5,928 nt of DNA from contig MDVS01000058.1 in NCBI GenBank assembly GCA_001940645.1, forward strand, positions 1 through 5,928. Direction: 5' to 3'. The stretch's first letter is position 1. Each line of letters begins with the position of its first letter. The DNA is from Candidatus Heimdallarchaeota archaeon LC_3 (GTDB lineage Archaea; Asgardarchaeota; Heimdallarchaeia; Hodarchaeales; LC-3). The notes under the pieces were generated by a model. It searched no databases, was not told the origin of the DNA, and saw only the letters and a list, made by a program, of their open reading frames with translations. Below, piece by piece: positions 5,461-5,928 of the stretch. The position numbers were made by a program, and so were the translations under genes.

Positions 5461-5479
5461 ATAGAAAAGAAGTTTCTAT
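5461..5479. repeat. Perfect 7-bp inverted repeat upstream of the dodecin-like gene
   Basis: ATAGAAA-AGAAG-TTTCTAT: perfect 7-bp arms with a 5-nt centre. It sits between the T-runs after the TPR-like gene and a TATA-like TTTAATTATAA at 5482-5492. That is where an archaeal operator or activator site would lie for the dodecin-like gene. It could instead form a weak hairpin at the end of the TPR transcript. Confidence 0.35.
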
Positions 5480-5481
5480 CA

Positions 5482-5492
5482 TTTAATTATAA
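5482..5492 (+). promoter_or_regulatory. Candidate TATA box for the dodecin-like gene
   Basis: TTTAATTATAA. Usual spacing would start the transcript near 5514, giving a leader of about 35 nt that contains the AGGTGA ribosome site at 5539-5544. Confidence 0.35.
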
Positions 5493-5538
5493 TTTCTTGA
5501 ATTTTTCTGAGGAATTATTAATTTGTGAAAATCAATAT

Positions 5539-5544
5539 AGGTGA
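5539..5544 (+). promoter_or_regulatory. Shine-Dalgarno site selecting the GTG start of the dodecin-like gene
   Basis: AGGTGA with a 5-nt spacer to GTG 5550. A TAA (5547-5549) abuts the start codon in the same frame, so GTG 5550 is the only possible full-length start. Confidence 0.65.
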
Positions 5545-5549
5545 ATTAA

Positions 5550-5768
5550 GTGTCAGATGAGGATAAAATTTATAAAATTGTAGAATTAGTTGGATCTTCT
5601 CCAAAGTCTTGGGAAGATGCTGTAAATGTCGCTGTTACTGAAGCAAGTAAATCTATTAGAGATATTCGTATAGTCGAAGTAGTAACTCTTGATGCCAAGA
5701 TAGCTGAAGGGAAAATAGTCTCTTATAGAGCAAAAGTGAAACTTAGTTTTAAATATCATACAAAATAG
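5550..5768 (+). CDS. Dodecin-like protein lacking the usual flavin-contact residues
   Basis: A 72-residue protein with the full dodecin fold pattern of beta-alpha-beta-beta: KIYKIVELVGSSPKSWEDAV (strand 1 and helix start, 6-25), the helix to about residue 36, IRIVEVVTLDAKI (strand 2) and KIVSYRAKVKLSFKY (strand 3). Dodecins form hollow 12-subunit shells that store or buffer flavins. In the well-studied members a Trp on strand 2 (RWFEV or VVWAEV) stacks on the isoalloxazine ring and a Gln on strand 3 (YQ) contacts it. By eye-alignment these are Ile41 and Arg60 here. The shell is therefore likely but flavin binding is doubtful; a different ligand or ion is possible. The start is GTG 5550. The gene converges on the winged-helix gene with 13 nt between stops. 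Confidence 0.88.
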   Translation: MSDEDKIYKIVELVGSSPKSWEDAVNVAVTEASKSIRDIRIVEVVTLDAKIAEGKIVSYRAKVKLSFKYHTK

Positions 5769-5781
5769 GTAAAATTCTAAA

Positions 5782-5928
5782 CTACAAACCAAATGAAGAA
5801 AAAAGAGATTCAAAAGTTGTTTGATACTCCTTTAATCTTTCTAATCCAATATCAGTTATTGAAATAACGGTACAAGGCCTTGTGTTTACAAAGGTTTTTC
5901 TAGTTTTTACTAAGTATTCATTTGTTAA
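5782..5928 (-). CDS. C-terminal part of a winged-helix transcriptional regulator (cut by window edge)
   Basis: A minus-strand frame enters at the right edge and ends at TAG 5784-5782, giving 48 residues. The sequence LVKTRKTFVNTRPCTVISIT (6-25), followed by DIGLERLKEYQTTFESLF, matches the wing and last helix of the small MarR/ArsR-like winged-helix group. There, a two-stranded wing with a K-R-P-x-T turn is followed by a T-x-x-G helix that packs in the dimer. It is presumably a DNA-binding repressor or activator; its recognition helix lies outside the window. The short gap to the convergent dodecin-like gene does not by itself imply a regulatory link. Confidence 0.65.
   Translation of the reverse strand, partial: LTNEYLVKTRKTFVNTRPCTVISITDIGLERLKEYQTTFESLFSSFGL

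Noticed and set aside
5586..5813. Minus-strand frame of 75 codons
   Set aside because: Antisense to the dodecin-like gene and overlaps the end of the winged-helix frame; Phe/Cys/Tyr-rich translation of the shadow type.

Overview
The window is strongly AT-rich and reads like archaeal DNA. Genes are short and closely packed on both strands. Several are preceded by TATA-like boxes (for example TTTATATTT at 2561-2569) rather than bacterial -35/-10 pairs, and candidate gene ends are followed by plain T-runs. Strong Shine-Dalgarno sites precede some starts (3471-3476, 4851-4855, 5539-5544). A small membrane protein with a Thr/Ser-rich linker next to its transmembrane helix, together with the base composition, suggests an Asgard-type (Lokiarchaeia-like) archaeon. 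That placement is an inference; no universal marker gene is present.

Layout, left to right. Positions 1-99 (+) hold the C-terminal end of an unidentified gene. Positions 161-559 (+) encode a PPOX-fold (pyridoxamine-phosphate-oxidase-like, possibly F420-dependent) protein with no usable start codon at its 5' end. Positions 703-1558 (+) form a two-gene overlapping operon: a 75-residue unknown protein and a 212-residue MNT/AbiEii-like nucleotidyltransferase, which resembles a toxin-antitoxin pair in layout. On the minus strand follow msrB (1727-2128) and a one-helix membrane protein (2269-2517). The latter is divergent from an ABM-like (dimeric alpha/beta-barrel) protein at 2632-2955 (+). This converges on a DinB-like four-helix-bundle protein (2995-3465, -). 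The stretch 3466-3859 has no long gene but contains a short minus-strand frame for a membrane C-terminus (3661-3804). An aldo/keto reductase (3860-4843, -) is divergent from a small TPR-like gene (5112-5369, +). A dodecin-like gene (5550-5768, +) converges, with a 13-nt gap, on the C-terminal end of a winged-helix regulator that runs off the right edge (5782-5928, -).

Apart from the two-gene nucleotidyltransferase operon, the genes are mostly single transcription units. Several have redox or stress roles: PPOX-fold protein, methionine sulfoxide repair, aldo/keto reductase, ABM fold, DinB-like protein and dodecin. Nothing in the sequence proves they act together. The observations most worth following are the nucleotidyltransferase plus small-protein pair, the dodecin that lacks both usual flavin-contacting residues, and two genes (161-559 and the one ending at 5369) whose coding similarity or open frame extends upstream of any canonical start. 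No CRISPR array, insertion sequence, rRNA or tRNA was seen.
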